From the NCBI GenBank assembly GCA_964549495.1, contig CAZJWJ010000017.1, positions 3,091-67,090 on the forward strand: 64,000 nt of DNA, read 5' to 3'. This document shows, in pieces, positions 1 to 8,878 of this stretch. The translations under genes and the position numbers were made by a program. Each line of letters opens with the position of its first letter. Position 1 is the stretch's first letter. This DNA comes from JACKBJ01 sp964549495. GTDB taxonomy: Bacteria; Chloroflexota; Anaerolineae; Epilineales; Epilineaceae. The notes under the pieces are model-generated. The model searched no databases, was not told the DNA's origin, and saw only the letters and a list, made by a program, of their open reading frames with translations.

Positions 1-207
1 ATGCCGGCCAGCGCCGCCGCCCTCGAGCGGGTCGTCCCGATCTACCAGAGCTTGCCCGGCTTCGCCGAGGAGGTCGACGAAATCGAGGACTATGCGGCCT
101 TGCCGGAGGCGGCCCGGTCCTACGTCGAGCGCATCGAAGCGGAGGTCGGCGTGCGCGTGAGCATGGTCAGCGTCGGGCCGGCCCGGCATCAGACGCTGCT
201 GCGGTAG
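1..207 (+). CDS. purA: Adenylosuccinate synthetase, C-terminal end (partial)
   Basis: This is the last 68 codons of a gene that begins upstream of the window; the reading frame is open to the left edge. The closing residues YVERIEAEVGV followed by VSMVSVGPARHQT match the C-terminal signature of adenylosuccinate synthetase. That enzyme joins IMP and aspartate, using GTP, in the first committed step of AMP synthesis. The ATG at position 1 is probably an internal methionine, since the visible part lacks the P-loop and catalytic half. The stop TAG is at 205-207, and the next gene starts about 120 bp downstream with its own ribosome binding site. Family assignment rests on this short tail only. 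Confidence 0.8.
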   Translation: MPASAAALERVVPIYQSLPGFAEEVDEIEDYAALPEAARSYVERIEAEVGVRVSMVSVGPARHQTLLR

Positions 208-329
208 GGGCTCGGCAAGGACCCGTCAAGCGATAGGATGCCCAACCGAGCGCAGAGCATGGCCCGTCCGTCAGGATCCGGGCGAAAAGATCGAAGCAAG
301 GCGGCAAGCACGAAGCAAAGGAGCGAGCG

Positions 330-683
330 ATGAGCCCACGTGAAGGCCGGGTGGTCTACTCGACCGACGGCGGAGATCACCGGCGCGGCAAGCGCGGCAA
401 GAAGGCCAAGGGCAAGCCCTCCGGCCCTTCCCTGCCCCCGGAGAAGCAAGAGGTGGGCATCCGCCGCGAGAAGAAGGGCCGTGGGGGCAAGACGGTCACC
501 CTGGTGCACGACCTACAGCTGACGGAGAGGGATCTGAAGGCCCTGGGCAAGAAGCTCAAGGCAGCTTGTGGCACCGGCGGCTCGGCCAAGGGCGGCGAGA
601 TCATCATCCAAGGCGACCACCGCGAGAGCATCGCCGCCCTGCTGCAGACCATGGGCTACAAGACCAAGTTCACCGGTGGGTGA
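330..683 (+). CDS. yciH: SUI1/eIF1-like translation factor (YciH family)
   Basis: A 117-residue protein whose second half (about 55-117) is a SUI1/eIF1 domain. It includes the typical strings LKAACGTGGSAKGG and IIIQGDHRE and ends in a GYKTKFTGG-type tail. The N-terminal 50 residues are basic and Gly/Lys-rich, as is usual for bacterial YciH. Family members bind the small ribosomal subunit and influence start-site fidelity, but the role in bacteria is not settled. The start is chosen from an AAGGAG box about 8 bases before the ATG. The next gene overlaps its 3' end by 8 bases on the same strand, so the two may be translationally coupled. Confidence 0.88.
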   Translation: MSPREGRVVYSTDGGDHRRGKRGKKAKGKPSGPSLPPEKQEVGIRREKKGRGGKTVTLVHDLQLTERDLKALGKKLKAACGTGGSAKGGEIIIQGDHRESIAALLQTMGYKTKFTGG

Positions 684-1941
684 GGCCGCGGCCGGGCGCT
701 CGTGGGGCAAGATCCTGCGGCGCGGACTGCTGATCCTCGGGCTGGCGATCCTCTTGCTGGTCGCCGGCCTGTGGCTCTTCCGCGACCGCCTGCTGCAGCC
801 CATCGGCATCCAGGTGCCAACCGGCGACCCGGCCATCATCCAGCCCGAGCTGCCACCCGGCTTCCAAGCCTCGGTCTTCGCCCAAGACCTGGACGATCCG
901 CGCTTCATGGCCCTGGCGCCGGGCGGGCTGGTGCTGGTCGCCGAGCGCGGCGCCGATCGCGTCATCGCCCTGCCCGACACGGATGGAGACGGCCGGGCCG
1001 AGGCGCCGATCGTCCTGGCCGAAGGGCTTCGGAGTCCGTCGAGCCTGGCGGTGCTCGCCCAGCAAGACCCCGACGAGCCCGGGCGCGCCTCGGTCTTCGT
1101 GGGCGAGACGGACAAGGTCCGCCGTTTGGAGATCGCCGTGCGGGGGCCCTTCGGGGAGGAGACGGAGGTCTTGGGCCAGGAAGTGATCGTCGACGACCTG
1201 CCGGCCGGCGGCATCCACTTCACGCGCACCGTGTTGGTCGGCTCGGGCGTCGAAGGCGACTCGGCCTCCGCTCCCCAGCTATACGTGGCCATCGGCTCGA
1301 GCTGCAACGTCTGCCAGGAAGAAGACGAGCGGCGGGCGGCGGTGATGGCCTATGGGCTGGACGGCAGCGGCGGGCGGATCTTCGCCCGCGGCTTGCGCAA
1401 CGCGGTGGGACTGGCGACGAATCCCTGGACGCGGGAGATCTGGGCCACGAACAACGGTCGCGACCTGTTGGGCAAGGACCAGCCGCCCGAAACACTGTAC
1501 GCGTTGGCGGAGGACTTGGATGCCGGCTGGCCGCGCTGTCATTCCGGCGACCTGCCCGACCCGGGCTGGGAGGGCGAGGGCGACCCATGCGCCGGTGTGG
1601 CCGAGCCGCTGCTCGAGATGCAGGCCCATAGCGCACCGCTGGACTTGGCCTTCTACGACGGGCGGGTCCATCAGGCCTTCCCGGCCGAGTACCGCGACGA
1701 CCTCTACATCGCCTTCCACGGCTCGTGGAACCGCGTGCCGCCCACGGGCTATTCGGTAGTACGGGTGCCGCTGGATGGAGGGCGGGTAGCCGGCCCGGCC
1801 GAGGACTTCGCCACCGGCTGGCTGCGGCCGGACGAGAGCGTGCGCGGCCGGCCGGCGGGCCTGCTGGTCGATGGTCAAGGGGCGCTACTGGTCTCCGACG
1901 ACCGCGCTGGGCTCATCTACCGCATAGAAAGCACGGATTAG
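676..1941 (+). CDS. Membrane-anchored glucose/sorbosone dehydrogenase-like beta-propeller
   Basis: About 421 residues if translation starts at the GTG at 676, inside the end of the SUI1 gene; no strong ribosome binding site is visible, so the start is uncertain. Residues about 12-31 are a single hydrophobic segment (LLILGLAILLLVAGLWLF), suggesting a signal anchor. The rest matches the soluble PQQ-dependent sugar dehydrogenase fold: LVLVAERGADRV early, then SSCNVCQEEDERRA, WATNNGRDLLG, AGWPRCHSGDLPD and IAFHGSWNRVPPTGY. Such enzymes oxidise aldoses at the cell surface using PQQ. The Cys pairs are typical of the sorbosone-dehydrogenase subgroup. Substrate and cofactor use are inferred from family only. 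Confidence 0.82.
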   Translation: MGEAAAGRSWGKILRRGLLILGLAILLLVAGLWLFRDRLLQPIGIQVPTGDPAIIQPELPPGFQASVFAQDLDDPRFMALAPGGLVLVAERGADRVIALPDTDGDGRAEAPIVLAEGLRSPSSLAVLAQQDPDEPGRASVFVGETDKVRRLEIAVRGPFGEETEVLGQEVIVDDLPAGGIHFTRTVLVGSGVEGDSASAPQLYVAIGSSCNVCQEEDERRAAVMAYGLDGSGGRIFARGLRNAVGLATNPWTREIWATNNGRDLLGKDQPPETLYALAEDLDAGWPRCHSGDLPDPGWEGEGDPCAGVAEPLLEMQAHSAPLDLAFYDGRVHQAFPAEYRDDLYIAFHGSWNRVPPTGYSVVRVPLDGGRVAGPAEDFATGWLRPDESVRGRPAGLLVDGQGALLVSDDRAGLIYRIESTD

Positions 1942-2050
1942 ACTGCGAACAGTCATTGTCACGCAACCGGATCTCGACATTGCGCGTATTCCAACTTGAA
2001 CGCAGGGCACCAATTCGGTGCTGGCATGAATGCGAGCAAGGAGGCTGGCA

Positions 2051-2344
2051 ATGACGACGGTCAAGCGAATCGGCGTACTCTCGTCCGGCAAGGTCTACGC
2101 GGTCATTTCGGGCGCCTTCGGCCTGCTCTTCGGGGCCTTTTTCAGCTTGGCATCGCTGATCGGCTTCGGCCTGTCGACAGCCACCGGTCAGGAGGGAGCG
2201 GTCGGCATCCTGTTGGGCGCGGGTGCTGTAGTCGTCTTGCCGATCTTCTACGGCTTGATCGGCTTCGTCGGCGGGGTCATCCAGGCTTGGGTCTACAACC
2301 TCGCAGCCGGTGTCATCGGCGGCGTGGAGGTCGAGTTCGGCTAG
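2051..2344 (+). CDS. Small membrane protein, DUF3566-like
   Basis: A 97-residue protein with two strongly hydrophobic segments, about 15-42 and 55-85. The closing stretch WVYNLAAGVIGGVEVEF resembles the end of DUF3566 proteins, small membrane proteins of unknown function. The start at 2051 is chosen because AAGGAGG lies 6-8 bases before this ATG; an upstream alternative at 2030 lacks a comparable site. The gene stands alone, about 110 bp after the dehydrogenase, and ends just before a shared hairpin terminator. No enzymatic motif is visible. The DUF3566 relation is from recalled sequence pattern and is tentative. Confidence 0.6.
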   Translation: MTTVKRIGVLSSGKVYAVISGAFGLLFGAFFSLASLIGFGLSTATGQEGAVGILLGAGAVVVLPIFYGLIGFVGGVIQAWVYNLAAGVIGGVEVEFG

Positions 2345-2391
2345 CCACGGGCATTCGACGGATCGGAGCGTTGAACGAATTGCTGCAGAAA

Positions 2392-2423
2392 GAGGGCCGG
2401 GCGCGATGATGCGCCCGGCCCTC
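2392..2423. terminator. Bidirectional hairpin terminator
   Basis: A perfect 13-bp inverted repeat (2392-2404 with 2411-2423, loop GATGAT) sits between two converging genes, 3 to 4 bases after the carA stop on the minus strand and 47 bases after the plus-strand membrane gene. On the minus strand it is followed by TTTCT; on the plus strand by CTTGCT. It can serve both genes. Confidence 0.75.
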
Positions 2424-2427
2424 CTTG

Positions 2428-3602
<1,175 letters not shown>

Positions 3603-3606
<4 letters not shown>

Positions 3607-4073
3607 GAGCCGCTCCCTTTGCGTTGCCAGGGCAGGCGCCAGCGGATGCCGTAGGCGTCCAGGGTCGCCGGCCAGAAGAGCCAGATCAGGCCCAAGAGGG
3701 GTTGGAAGAGGGGGAAGAAGCCGTAGTCGGCGCCGTAGAGCCGCCAGACCGTGCCGCCGATGAAGTCCCCGTAGAACATCGGCCAGCTGAGGGTGCCGAC
3801 CACCAAGGTCAGGGCGGTCTCGAGGCTCAGGCTGGCCACCGAGACCATCCAGGCCGGCCGCTTGCGCAGCGCGAAGCCCAGGGTGGCCACCAGGTAGAGC
3901 AGCGCGGCCAGGGCGCTGAGCGCCGGCCCGATGATCTGCTGCGGATCCCCCGTGGCCAGGAGCCCGCCCTGCTTGAAGAAGAGCTGGTAGCCGGCGCGCA
4001 CACCGGTCGACAGGGCCAGGACCGGGTAGGACAGGGCCAGGATGTAACCGGAAGCGCTGGCCAGGCCCGACAT
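3603..4073 (-). CDS. Four-helix membrane protein coupled to carA
   Basis: A 156-residue protein dominated by hydrophobic segments at about 6-22, 48-68, 75-95 and 118-138. I do not recognise a family. Its stop codon overlaps the carA GTG start (GTGA), a layout that makes co-translation likely. An alternative GTG start at 4121, preceded by GGAG at longer spacing, would add 16 polar residues; the ATG at 4073 is shown because the first helix begins soon after it. A role in CPSase function or transport is possible only by association. Confidence 0.65.
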
Positions 4074-4184
4074 GAGGCTCTCGGGCTGCGGCGTCTCCGT
4101 TCGGCTGGCGGGCTGGTTCACGCGGGGCTGGCTCCAATGCGCCGAAATGCTAAGCCAGGCGCGACCGGCGGTCAATCGCCCGCC

Positions 4185-4214
4185 TTGCGCCGGCCGCGCG
4201 CCATCGCCTACAAT
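4185..4214 (+). promoter_or_regulatory. Putative sigma-70 promoter for DUF4446 gene
   Basis: TTGCGC at 4185-4190, an 18-base spacer and TACAAT at 4209-4214, about 48 bases before the DUF4446 start. The same CTACAATC-type -10 recurs at 4967 and 59446, supporting a real promoter word in this genome. Confidence 0.5.
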
Positions 4215-4262
4215 CGCGGGCCGGCCTGCCCTCGGCGGCAGGCGACCCCAGCGGAGCATCCC

Positions 4263-4946
4263 ATGACCCAGGCCGAGCTCGAGCGCATCCTGGCGCGGCT
4301 GCCCTTCGAGGTGCCGCGCCTGGCCTTGGAAGCCTATACCCTCTTGACCATCGGCGCCCTGGCCATCGGGCTCTCGGCGCTCTTTCTGGGCCTGATCGCG
4401 CTCCGGCGGGCCCGGCGCATGCAGCAGCGCTACCAAGCCCTGATGCAGGGTGCCGACGGCACGGATCTTGCCGGCCTGCTCGAGCGTCAGGTGGCCGCCC
4501 AGCAGGCCAGCCAGCGCCGGATTGCGGCCCTGGAGCAGCGGACGGCCAACCTGGACGCCGACGTAGCGCGCATCGGCCAGGCCGAGAGCGGGCTGAAGCA
4601 TCTGAAGGAGCATACGGCCGACATGGGGCAACACGCCCGGCGCATCTCGGGCACGGAGAGCGATCTGCAGTCCATCGGCGCCCGGGTGGCCGACATCGAT
4701 CGGCGCCTGCGTCGGGCGGTCCAGCGGGTGGGGGTCTTGCGCTACCGGGCCTTCCCGGACGCAGGCGAGCAGAGCTTCGCGGTGGCCTTGCTGGACGAGG
4801 CCGGCGATGGCCTGGTGCTCAGCGGCCTGCATCATCGCAGCGGGGTTCGCGTCTACGCCAAACCCATCGAGGCCGAGGCCTCGAGCTTCGCCCTGAGCGA
4901 GGAGGAGCGGCAGGCCATCGCACGCTCCAAGCCTTCAGCCGGTTGA
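4263..4946 (+). CDS. DUF4446 family membrane-anchored coiled-coil protein
   Basis: A 227-residue protein with one transmembrane helix at about 22-45 (LLTIGALAIGLSALFLGLIAL), a predicted coiled coil across about 50-150, and a C-terminal globular part. That part contains VGVLRYRAFPDAGEQSFAVA and a Gly-Leu-Val-Leu-Ser-Gly strand, the hallmark of DUF4446. Family function is unknown, though in Firmicutes such genes often sit beside the chromosome-partition gene parB. The start is chosen from GGAG seven bases upstream. A promoter for the downstream M23 peptidase overlaps its stop codon. Confidence 0.8.
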   Translation: MTQAELERILARLPFEVPRLALEAYTLLTIGALAIGLSALFLGLIALRRARRMQQRYQALMQGADGTDLAGLLERQVAAQQASQRRIAALEQRTANLDADVARIGQAESGLKHLKEHTADMGQHARRISGTESDLQSIGARVADIDRRLRRAVQRVGVLRYRAFPDAGEQSFAVALLDEAGDGLVLSGLHHRSGVRVYAKPIEAEASSFALSEEERQAIARSKPSAG

Positions 4947-4972
4947 CAGGCCGCTTCGGCGCCACCTACAAT
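4943..4972 (+). promoter_or_regulatory. Strong sigma-70 promoter for the M23/bactofilin genes
   Basis: Consensus TTGACA at 4943-4948, 18-base spacer, TACAAT at 4967-4972. The -35 box overlaps the DUF4446 stop codon. The predicted leader to the M23 start is about 88 bases. Confidence 0.6.
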
Positions 4973-5067
4973 CGCCTGGCATGGTGCTCATCATCCGATC
5001 ATCTCGCTCGTGCATCATGCCGGGATATTCATCCGCGTGACGACCGTGGAAAGGCAGACCTTCCGCC

Positions 5068-6003
5068 ATGATCCAAGTTCCCTCCGAAGATCCGCGCGGG
5101 GCGGTCCAAGTCTCGCTCTCGCGCCCGATGCTGTTGGTCATCGGCTTGGCGGTCATGCTGGCCCTGCTCCTGCCGATGACGCTCCTGCAGCGCAGCCGTG
5201 CGCTCGAGGCCGAGCTGGACGCGGCCCGCGAGGAGCTGGCGGCGGCCGGCATGCGCGAGCGCGATCTGGAGGACAGTCTGGTCCGCCAGCATCGGCAGTT
5301 GCAGACGGCCGAAGAGCAGCTGGAGACGATGGAGCATCAGATCGCGGCCATCGAGCTGCAGCTGGACGGTGTCGATTATCTGACCAGCCAGCTGCGCGAC
5401 TCGATGGGCCTGGAGGCCGGCTCGGGCACCTGGGATCCCGATGCGGCGGTCGGCCAGGGCGGACCGGGTGCCATGGCGCCGGCCATCGAGCGCTTGGCAC
5501 AGGCCCACCGCCGCCTGCTCACCGGGCATATCGAGTTGCAGGCTCTGCAACAGCGCGCGGCGCGCGAGCGGGCCGAGGCGACCGGCGGCACGCTGGAAGA
5601 AGCGACCTACTCCTCGCCGGTCAATTGGCCGGCCCGGGGCGACGTGACCTCCGATTTCGGTTGGCGGGTCTTCCGCGGCCGGCCCAACTACCACACCGGC
5701 ATCGACATCGGTCTGGCCTACGGCACGCCGGTGCAGGTCACCGGCGACGGGGTGGTGGTCGGCGCCGGCTGGCAGCCCAGCTACGGCTGGAGCGTGCTGG
5801 TCGATCACGGCCAGGGCTACAGCAGCCTCTACGCCCACCTCTCGCAGACCCTGGCCAAGGTCGGTCAGCGGGTGAGGCTGGGCGACGCGATCGGGCTCTC
5901 GGGCAGTTCGGGCAACTCTACCGGGCCGCACCTGCATTACGAGATCTGGAAGGACGGCATGGTCCTCGACCCGCGCCCGCTGATGGACGGCACGGGCCGA
6001 TAG
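5068..6003 (+). CDS. M23 (LytM-type) cell-wall peptidase
   Basis: 311 residues: a short cytoplasmic N terminus, one transmembrane helix (about 20-40), a coiled coil (about 43-112), and a C-terminal M23 metallopeptidase domain (about 185-305). The zinc ligands are visible as His209 and Asp213 in YHTGIDIG and His290 in GPHLHYE, so the peptidase should be active. Family members cleave peptide cross-links in peptidoglycan. It lies 28 bases upstream of a bactofilin gene. M23 peptidase plus bactofilin is a recurring pair that shapes cells in other bacteria, for example by placing the hydrolase at curved membrane. A good TTGACA/TACAAT promoter precedes the gene. Confidence 0.93.
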   Translation: MIQVPSEDPRGAVQVSLSRPMLLVIGLAVMLALLLPMTLLQRSRALEAELDAAREELAAAGMRERDLEDSLVRQHRQLQTAEEQLETMEHQIAAIELQLDGVDYLTSQLRDSMGLEAGSGTWDPDAAVGQGGPGAMAPAIERLAQAHRRLLTGHIELQALQQRAARERAEATGGTLEEATYSSPVNWPARGDVTSDFGWRVFRGRPNYHTGIDIGLAYGTPVQVTGDGVVVGAGWQPSYGWSVLVDHGQGYSSLYAHLSQTLAKVGQRVRLGDAIGLSGSSGNSTGPHLHYEIWKDGMVLDPRPLMDGTGR

Positions 6004-6031
6004 GCCCGCGGCGAGGATTCGAGGAGACCCC

Positions 6032-6931
6032 ATGAAGGGCTGGTTCCGACGACGATCCCAATCGGGCCCGGGCGGCGAGATCGAGACGATCATCGGCCCG
6101 GCGACCACCCTGGTCGGCGAGTTGGAGGTGGACGGAGGCCTGCGCATCGACGGCCGCTTCGAGGGTCGCCTCGAGGTGGGCGGCAACGTGGTCATCGGCC
6201 AGGAGGGCCGCGTGATCGCCGACATCGACGCCGGCCACGTCACGGTCGGCGGGGCGGTGCAGGGCAACATCCGCGCCACCGGCCGGCTCGAGATCCTGTC
6301 CACCGGCATCGTCCGCGGCGACATCCTGGCCGAGCAGGTGATGATCGCGCCCGGCGGCGTGCTGCAGGGCATGAGCCTGATGGGCGATGCCGCCGCCCCC
6401 GCCTTGAGCGCCCCGGCGGAGGATTCGGCAGGCGAGCAGGCGGTCGGCCGGTCGAGCCCGGACGATCCCGATCCTGCGGATGCGGAGGATGGGGCGGTCG
6501 TGGACGCGGAAGCGGCCCCGGAGCCCGAGGACGACGAGGTCATCGAGGCCCAGCTGGTGGACGCGGAGCCGCCGGCCGGCTCGGAGGATGCCGAGGCCTC
6601 GGCCGACGAGCCGGCGGACCGCCAGGCCAAGCCGGCCGATCCAGCGGACGACGCGGGCCGAGGGCGCGGAAAGCGCGCCGAGGCCAAGCGCCCGGGGCGC
6701 GGCGGCAATCGCGGCACCGGCTTCGCCAAGCCCAAGGCCGGCGGCGCGAAGACGGCGGCTGGCGACGCGGACGAGCGGGAGTCGAAGACCCAATCCAAGC
6801 CCCGCGGAGAGCGGCGGACGGGCCTGGGCAAGGGGCTGGACCTGAACGCGCTGGAGGACATCGAGCCGGTCATCCCCGATCTCTCGACCCCCAAGGCCGA
6901 GTCGAAGGGCGATTCGAGCGGCGGGTCCTAG
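6032..6931 (+). CDS. Bactofilin with long acidic tail and ParB-like motif
   Basis: 299 residues. The bactofilin beta-helix core covers about 15-125 (ETIIGPATTLVGELEVDGG, then repeats such as VVIGQEGRVIADI). Bactofilins polymerise without nucleotide into filaments that scaffold cell-wall enzymes. The remaining 170 residues are unusual: an acidic Glu/Asp/Ala stretch, then a basic Arg/Lys/Gly stretch, then GLGKGLD at 264-270 within RRTGLGKGLDLNALEDI. That string closely resembles the N-terminal motif of ParB. The start follows GAGGAG at good spacing. The upstream M23 peptidase is the probable partner. Core assignment is secure; the tail's function is inference. Confidence 0.9.
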   Translation: MKGWFRRRSQSGPGGEIETIIGPATTLVGELEVDGGLRIDGRFEGRLEVGGNVVIGQEGRVIADIDAGHVTVGGAVQGNIRATGRLEILSTGIVRGDILAEQVMIAPGGVLQGMSLMGDAAAPALSAPAEDSAGEQAVGRSSPDDPDPADAEDGAVVDAEAAPEPEDDEVIEAQLVDAEPPAGSEDAEASADEPADRQAKPADPADDAGRGRGKRAEAKRPGRGGNRGTGFAKPKAGGAKTAAGDADERESKTQSKPRGERRTGLGKGLDLNALEDIEPVIPDLSTPKAESKGDSSGGS

Positions 6932-7006
6932 GCGCCAAGCCGACCCCAGACCCTTCGCTCCTCACCCGCCCCGATCCAACGACCGACGAGCAAGGAGCGA
7001 GCCCCC

Positions 7007-7576
7007 ATGCTGCCGAGCCGCGAGCAGGCCTGGGCCACGGTCTGCGAGTTCACCGAGAGCGAGAGCCTTCGCCGTCACATGCTGGCGGTCGAGGCCGCGA
7101 TGCGCTACTACGCCCGCGAGCTGGGCGAGGACGAGGAGGCCTGGGGGCAAGCGGGGCTGCTGCACGACTTCGACTACGAGCGCTTTCCGGACCAGCATCC
7201 GTCCGCCGGCGAGCCCATCCTGGCCGAGCGCGGCTGGCCGGAGGACTTGCGCCGGGCCATCCTGTCGCACGCCGATTACACGGGCGTGCCGCGAGAGAGC
7301 CGGATGGAGAAGGCCCTGCACGCCTGCGACGAGGTGACGGGGCTCTTGGTGGCGGTGGCCCTGGTGCGGCCGGACAAGGACATCCGCTCGGTCAAGATGA
7401 AGAGCGTCCGAAAGAAGTGGAAGAACCTGGCCTTCGCCGGCGGCGTCGACCGCGACGAGGTGGCGGCGGCCGCCGAGGCCTTCGGCCAGCCCCTGGAGGA
7501 TCATCTGGCCACGGTGCTGGCGGCGATGCAGGAGCAAGCCGAGGCCCTGGGCCTGGACGGCTCGGCGGCGGGATGA
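7007..7576 (+). CDS. HD-domain phosphohydrolase family protein
   Basis: 189 residues. An HD domain covers about 20-125: His in LRRHMLAVE, the HD pair in LLHDFDYERFP, then HADYTGV and CDEVTGLLV supplying further metal ligands. This is the short stand-alone type often annotated as a hydrolase. HD proteins of this kind cleave phosphate esters of nucleotides or related compounds, but the substrate is unknown. The start is chosen from AAGGAG 8-9 bases upstream of the ATG. It lies 75 bp after bactofilin in the same direction and could be co-transcribed. Confidence 0.8.
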   Translation: MLPSREQAWATVCEFTESESLRRHMLAVEAAMRYYARELGEDEEAWGQAGLLHDFDYERFPDQHPSAGEPILAERGWPEDLRRAILSHADYTGVPRESRMEKALHACDEVTGLLVAVALVRPDKDIRSVKMKSVRKKWKNLAFAGGVDRDEVAAAAEAFGQPLEDHLATVLAAMQEQAEALGLDGSAAG

Positions 7577-7601
7577 AGCGCGTGGCGGGTCGCGACGTCC
7601 G

Positions 7602-8708
7602 ATGGTCGATGCGCCGACCGCGACGAGCCGGCCGGTGAGCCGCAGCCCGGCCCCCAGCCCCGGCAGCCGGCCGGCGCAGCTGCCGACCGCGCGGCTCTAC
7701 CTGGGCACGCGCCAGGGCCTCCTGGCCCTGGACCTGGCGGGCCGGGGCTGGCGCACCGGCTCGGTGCTCTGGCGCGACCGCGCGATCAACGCCCTGGCGA
7801 TCGACCCGGCCGATCCGCGGCGCATCCTGGCCTCGGTCGAGGGAGCCGGCCTGCACCGCAGCGAGGACGGCGGCGAGGCCTGGCGGCGCTGCCTGCCGGC
7901 CCGCCTGCACGCCCTGGCCACGCGGCCCGATCGACCGGAGCTCATCTACGCGGGCGCCGAGCCGCCGGAGGTCTACCGTTCGACGGACTCTGGCGAGCAT
8001 TGGACGGCCCTGCGCGCCGATGCCGGCAGCGCGGGCCTCCTGGCGCCCCGCTCGGCCTGGCGGCGGGTGCGCGCGCTGGCCTTCGAGCCGGAGAACGGCG
8101 CCTGCGTCTACGCCGGCATCGAGGGTGGCGGCATCGTCAAGAGCTTCGACGGCGGCCGCAGCTGGATCGAGCTGGCCGCGCGCGGCCTGCCCGCCTCGGT
8201 GCAATGCCTGCTCCTGCCCCCGGACCGGCCGGGGACGGTGCTGGCCGGCACGCGGGAGGGGGTCTTCGTTTCGGAGGACGAGGGCTTCGAGTGGACCGGT
8301 GACGGCGCCGGGCTGGAGGAGCCGGACGTTCGGGCGCTGGCGTGTCTGTCCGGGGGGATGGTGGCGGCGGCGCACGTGCTGGGTGACGCGCGGGATCTCG
8401 GCGACCACGGGACGCCAGACGCGGGGGATGCTGTTCGGACCTCGACCTCGGCGACGTCGGGGATGTCGGCGACCTCGGCGACCTCGGCAAGCGCGAGGCT
8501 GTACCACCGGCCGAGGGGCTCGATCCGGTGGTGGCCGGCCAGCGAGGTACTGGACGGCGCCGTCTCGGACGTCGCCTTCCGAGGCGATGGCGAGGCCGCC
8601 TTCGTCGGGACGACGGGCGGCAGCTTGTGGGGCAGCGTGGACGGCGGGCGCAGCTGGCGCCGCCTCGCGCGGGGCCTACCTCCGATCCTGGCGCTGGCCC
8701 TGGGTTGA
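7602..8708 (+). CDS. BNR/Asp-box repeat beta-propeller protein
   Basis: 368 residues, with no obvious signal peptide at this start. Five Asp-box (BNR) repeats are visible: SEDGGEAW, STDSGEHW, SFDGGRSW, SEDEGFEW and SVDGGRSW, each at the end of a propeller blade. The fold is that of sortilin/VPS10-like and YCF48-like propellers, which usually bind proteins or glycans rather than catalyse. A Ser/Thr/Ala low-complexity insert (TSTSATSGMSATSATSAS) interrupts the propeller before the last blade. It starts 26 bp after the HD gene; the exact start is uncertain because no strong ribosome binding site is seen. Confidence 0.75.
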   Translation: MVDAPTATSRPVSRSPAPSPGSRPAQLPTARLYLGTRQGLLALDLAGRGWRTGSVLWRDRAINALAIDPADPRRILASVEGAGLHRSEDGGEAWRRCLPARLHALATRPDRPELIYAGAEPPEVYRSTDSGEHWTALRADAGSAGLLAPRSAWRRVRALAFEPENGACVYAGIEGGGIVKSFDGGRSWIELAARGLPASVQCLLLPPDRPGTVLAGTREGVFVSEDEGFEWTGDGAGLEEPDVRALACLSGGMVAAAHVLGDARDLGDHGTPDAGDAVRTSTSATSGMSATSATSASARLYHRPRGSIRWWPASEVLDGAVSDVAFRGDGEAAFVGTTGGSLWGSVDGGRSWRRLARGLPPILALALG

Positions 8709-8878
8709 CCGCGATATCGCCCCGGCTCGGCTGCTCGAGGGTCGCGCGTGGGGAAAGCGGGCATAACCAGACCGCGTCCTCATCGTCATGAAGTCCACTC
8801 GGCCCGAGATGTTCTCGAGATGGCCGAACGGACCGTCGCCCGAACTCCCGCGCCCCACCGCCCCCGGAGGTGACCCCC

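Noticed and set aside
8430..8500. CRISPR-like short repeats
   Set aside because: Units are 9-12 bases, degenerate and in-frame within a coding region; no spacers. No CRISPR array or cas gene was seen in the window.
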